Source: Micromonospora cremea
Lineage (GTDB): Bacteria > Actinomycetota > Actinomycetes > Mycobacteriales > Micromonosporaceae
NCBI RefSeq assembly: GCF_900143515.1
Contig: NZ_FSQT01000001.1
Span: 2,418,001-2,482,000, forward strand
DNA: 64,000 nt
Direction of reading: 5' to 3'
In this document: positions 61,543-64,000 of the stretch, piece after piece
How the letters are laid out: every line of letters starts with the position of its first letter
Numbering within the stretch: the stretch's first letter is position 1
Notes under the pieces: model-generated
Told to the model about the DNA's origin: nothing
What the model saw: only the letters and a program-made list of their open reading frames with translations
Databases searched by the model: none
Program-made: the position numbers and the translations under genes

Positions 61543-63033
61543 TCAGCTGTTCTGTGGGAAGCCGAGGTTCACGCCGCCGTGCGACGGATCGAGCCACCTG
61601 CTGGTGACCACCTTGGCCCTGGTGAAGAAGTGCACGCCGTGCGGCCCGTACGCGTGCGAGTCACCGAACAGTGAGTCCTTCCAACCCCCGAACGAGTAGT
61701 AGGAGACCGGAACCGGGATCGCCACGTTGACGCCGACCATGCCGATCTCGATTTCATTCTGGTACCGCCGCGCGGCGCCGCCGTCGTTGGTGAAGATGGC
61801 GGTGCCGTTCCCGTACGGGTTGGCGTTCACCACGTCGACTGCCGCGTCGTAGCTGGGGACCCGCACCACCGAGAGCACCGGACCGAAGATCTCGTCCGTG
61901 TAGATGGACATGTCCACGTCGACGTGGTCGAAGAGTGTCGGCCCCAGCCAGAAGCCGGCGTCGTCACCGTCGATCGAATGGCCGCGTCCGTCGACCACCA
62001 GCTTCGCGCCGGCGGACCGGCCGGCGTCCAGATATGACCGCACCCTGTCGCAGTGCGCCCCGGTGACCAGAGGTCCCATCTCGCAGCCCGGGCGGCGACC
62101 GTCGCCGACATGCACTCCGGCGATCCGCTCGCTGATCTTGCCGACCAGCTCATCGCCGACCGGATCCACCGCCACGACAACGGAGATCGCCATGCAGCGC
62201 TCACCGGCCGAGCCGAAACCGGCCGAGACGGCGGCGTCCGCGGCGAGGTCGAGGTCGGCATCGGGCAGCACGACCATGTGGTTCTTCGCGCCGCCGAGCG
62301 CCTGCACCCGCTTGCCGTTGCGCGTTGCGGTTTCGTAGACGTACCGGGCGATCGGCGTCGACCCGACGAACGAGACCGCCTTGACCTGCGGATGCACGAG
62401 GATCCGGTCGACCGCCTCCTTGTCGCCGTGCACGACGTTGAACACGCCATCCGGTAGTCCGGCCTCGGCGAAGAGCTCCGCCAGGAAATTCGCCGCGGAG
62501 GGGTCCTTCTCGCTCGGCTTCAGCACCACGGTGTTGCCGCAGGCGATGGCGTTGGGCACGAACCACAGCGGCACCATCGCCGGGAAGTTGAACGGGGAGA
62601 TCACCCCGACCACGCCGAGCGGCTGCTGGATCGAGTACACGTCCACCTTGGTCGAGGCGTTCTCGCTGAACCCGCCCTTGAGCAACTGCGGGATGCCGCA
62701 GGCGAACTCCACCGCCTCCAGCGCACGCTGTATCTCGCCCGCCGCGTCGGAGAGCACCTTGCCGTGCTCGGCGGTGATGATCTCGGCGAGGTCGGACTTG
62801 CGGGCGTTGAGCAGTTCGCGGAACGCGAACATCACGTTCGCGCGGTGGGCGAGGGAGGCGTTGCGCCACCGGGAGAAGGCTTCGCGGGCGGCGGTGACCG
62901 CCTCGTCGACGTCCGAGGCGCTGGCGAAATCGACCTGCCCGCCGACCTGACCCGTCGCGGGATCGTACACGTCACCCGTGCGCTGGGCGGTGCCGGTCCA
63001 TGCCTTGCCGCCGATCCAGTGCGTGATCCTCAT
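61543..63033 (-). CDS. mmsA: Methylmalonate-semialdehyde dehydrogenase (CoA-acylating)
   Basis: 496 residues of the aldehyde dehydrogenase family. The catalytic Cys lies in GSAGERCMAISVVVAV, the cofactor region is SFVGSTPIARYVYE, and the overall length and the start HWIGGKAW match MmsA (IolA-like). It oxidises methylmalonate or malonate semialdehyde to propionyl-CoA or acetyl-CoA in valine, beta-alanine and inositol breakdown. The start overlaps the aminotransferase stop by four bases, so the two make one operon. Confidence 0.93.
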   Translation of the reverse strand: MRITHWIGGKAWTGTAQRTGDVYDPATGQVGGQVDFASASDVDEAVTAAREAFSRWRNASLAHRANVMFAFRELLNARKSDLAEIITAEHGKVLSDAAGEIQRALEAVEFACGIPQLLKGGFSENASTKVDVYSIQQPLGVVGVISPFNFPAMVPLWFVPNAIACGNTVVLKPSEKDPSAANFLAELFAEAGLPDGVFNVVHGDKEAVDRILVHPQVKAVSFVGSTPIARYVYETATRNGKRVQALGGAKNHMVVLPDADLDLAADAAVSAGFGSAGERCMAISVVVAVDPVGDELVGKISERIAGVHVGDGRRPGCEMGPLVTGAHCDRVRSYLDAGRSAGAKLVVDGRGHSIDGDDAGFWLGPTLFDHVDVDMSIYTDEIFGPVLSVVRVPSYDAAVDVVNANPYGNGTAIFTNDGGAARRYQNEIEIGMVGVNVAIPVPVSYYSFGGWKDSLFGDSHAYGPHGVHFFTRAKVVTSRWLDPSHGGVNLGFPQNS

Positions 63034-64000
63034 GCCGACACCGCCTCAATTGCCTCAGCGAGGATGCCCAGCGCCTCGTCGGCCTCGTCCTCGGTAAGCG
63101 TCATCGGCGGCGCCAGCCGGATCACGTTGCCGTGCAGGCCGCCCTTGCCGACCAGCAGTCCGCGACTGCGCGCTTCCTCCAGCAGCGCCGCTGCGGCCGC
63201 GGGATTGGGTTCGCCGCCCGGGCCGACGAACTCGAGGGCGAGCATCAGACCCTTGCCGCGTACGTCGCCGACCACCGGATGCGTCGCGGCGAGCGAGCGA
63301 AGGCCGTGGATCAGGCGGTTTCCCAGCTTTGCGGCGTTCGCCTGCAGGTCGTGGTCTAGGAGGTAGTTGAGGGTGGCAAGGGCCCCCGCGGTGGAGATCG
63401 GGTTGCCACCGAAGGTGGAGATCGAGTTGGCCTGCAGGCAGTCCATGAGTTCCGCGCGCGCGACGACACCGCCGATCGCCAGACCATTGCCGAGTCCTTT
63501 GGCGAAGGTCATCGCGTCCGGCACGACGTCGTGCGCCTGGATGCCCCAGAAGTGCTCGCCGGTACGGCCCCAACCGGTCTGGACCTCGTCGGAGACGAGC
63601 AGAATGCCGTACTCGTCGAGCACCTTCTTGAACTCGCGGAACAGGCCGTCGGGCGGGGAGGCGAAACCGCCCACGCCCTGGATCGGCTCGACGATCATGC
63701 ACGCCACGTCGCCGGCGGTCGCGGTTTCGATCACCTCGCGCAGGTCGGCGACGCACGCCTTGACGTAATCGGCGTCCGACAGGTCCTTGAAGGGGCTGCG
63801 GTACCGGTAGCCACCGTGCACCCAGCTCACCGTGATCGGGCTGAGCTCACTGGCCGACCAGCCGCGGATGCCGGTGATCGCGACGGTGGCGAACGCGCGC
63901 CCGTGGTACGAGTTGCGCAGCGCGAGCACCTGCCCGCTGCGGCGGTGCTGCGTGGCGAGCATCAACGCGGTCTCGTTGGCCTCCGTACCCGAGTTCGTGA
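63030..64000 (-). CDS. Class-III (omega) aminotransferase (partial, cut by window edge)
   Basis: The last 320 or so residues of a PLP enzyme; the N-terminus is beyond the right edge. The cofactor Asp is in LVSDEVQTGWGRTG and the Schiff-base Lys in MTFAKGLGNGLAIGG; NSGTEANE at the edge is the phosphate-binding loop. Together with mmsA this fits a beta-alanine, GABA or 3-aminoisobutyrate transaminase whose semialdehyde product is oxidised by MmsA. Confidence 0.9.
   Translation of the reverse strand, partial: TNSGTEANETALMLATQHRRSGQVLALRNSYHGRAFATVAITGIRGWSASELSPITVSWVHGGYRYRSPFKDLSDADYVKACVADLREVIETATAGDVACMIVEPIQGVGGFASPPDGLFREFKKVLDEYGILLVSDEVQTGWGRTGEHFWGIQAHDVVPDAMTFAKGLGNGLAIGGVVARAELMDCLQANSISTFGGNPISTAGALATLNYLLDHDLQANAAKLGNRLIHGLRSLAATHPVVGDVRGKGLMLALEFVGPGGEPNPAAAAALLEEARSRGLLVGKGGLHGNVIRLAPPMTLTEDEADEALGILAEAIEAVSA

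Noticed and set aside
1..64000. Search for tRNA, rRNA, CRISPR arrays and a biosynthetic core gene cluster
   Set aside because: None was recognised on either strand by eye; no polyketide, peptide-synthetase, terpene or lanthipeptide core enzyme is present.

Overview
The window is high-GC actinobacterial DNA. Gene content and order point to Micromonosporaceae (Micromonospora or a close relative): a SigD-RsdA pair, a large beta-propeller lipoprotein, DUF4326 and DUF6880 proteins, GH128-type secreted proteins, and a rhamnose ABC operon of actinobacterial type. The family-level placement is an inference from protein resemblance, not from a marker gene.

Layout. (1) 1-5183, minus strand: a lipid-uptake Mce operon, in transcription order Mkl-type ATPase, two YrbE/MlaE permeases and at least three Mce proteins, running off the left edge. 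(2) 5350-9654: SigD-like sigma factor with its RsdA-like anti-sigma factor, an alpha/beta hydrolase, a decayed YdeI/DUF1905 gene, and a D-Ala-D-Ala carboxypeptidase carrying one frameshift. (3) 9711-12248: a polar amino-acid (glutamate-type) ABC importer. (4) 12459-15716: lutCBA (L-lactate oxidation) preceded by the 3' third of a rhamnulokinase gene. (5) 15716-26567: an accessory block with a lower-GC-looking GH78 alpha-L-rhamnosidase, a second rhamnosidase remnant, an rve-type insertion sequence, an MHYT sensor, a GIY-YIG fragment, a nuclease-toxin remnant with a possible immunity gene, an AbiEii-like remnant, a UPF0158 protein and a truncated DUF6880 protein. (6) 26567-37981: a complete L-rhamnose regulon (rhaB, a tiny LuxR-type HTH protein, bifunctional rhaD, rhaI, rhaM, ABC importer) with a divergent LacI regulator. 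(7) 38045-48309: a decayed, transposon-rich stretch with a truncated TnpB and its putative omega RNA, two IS110-family genes, one intact IS256-family element, a K+ channel, a FUSC-type transporter, an Asp/Lys repeat surface protein and a cut-off sortase start. (8) 48556-64000: mostly small hypotheticals and housekeeping-like genes (pentapeptide protein, decayed GH128, epimerase, HIBADH-like oxidoreductase, beta-propeller lipoprotein, TetR plus acyl-CoA dehydrogenase, MFS transporter, and mmsA with a class-III aminotransferase at the right edge).

How it works together. The rhamnose genes form one route: import (36642-31896), mutarotation (RhaM), isomerisation (RhaI), phosphorylation (RhaB), then aldol cleavage and L-lactaldehyde oxidation to L-lactate (bifunctional RhaD). 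LutABC would then oxidise lactate to pyruvate. The lut genes sit directly behind a second, partial rhaB, two bases from its stop. This suggests the ancestral order was rhaD-rhaB-lutABC and that an approximately 11.3-kb segment bounded by direct rhaB repeats now separates the two halves. Operator-like palindromes around TGAATCGTTTCA occur at the rha promoter region and again in front of rhamnosidase sequences inside that segment.

A striking general feature is the number of genes broken by single-base frameshifts, many in G or C runs (8.0, 9.28, 19.2, 19.7, 23.7, 24.0, 24.4, 24.5, 43.04, 51.1 kb). Some will be real decay; some may be sequence errors, and read-level checking would separate these.
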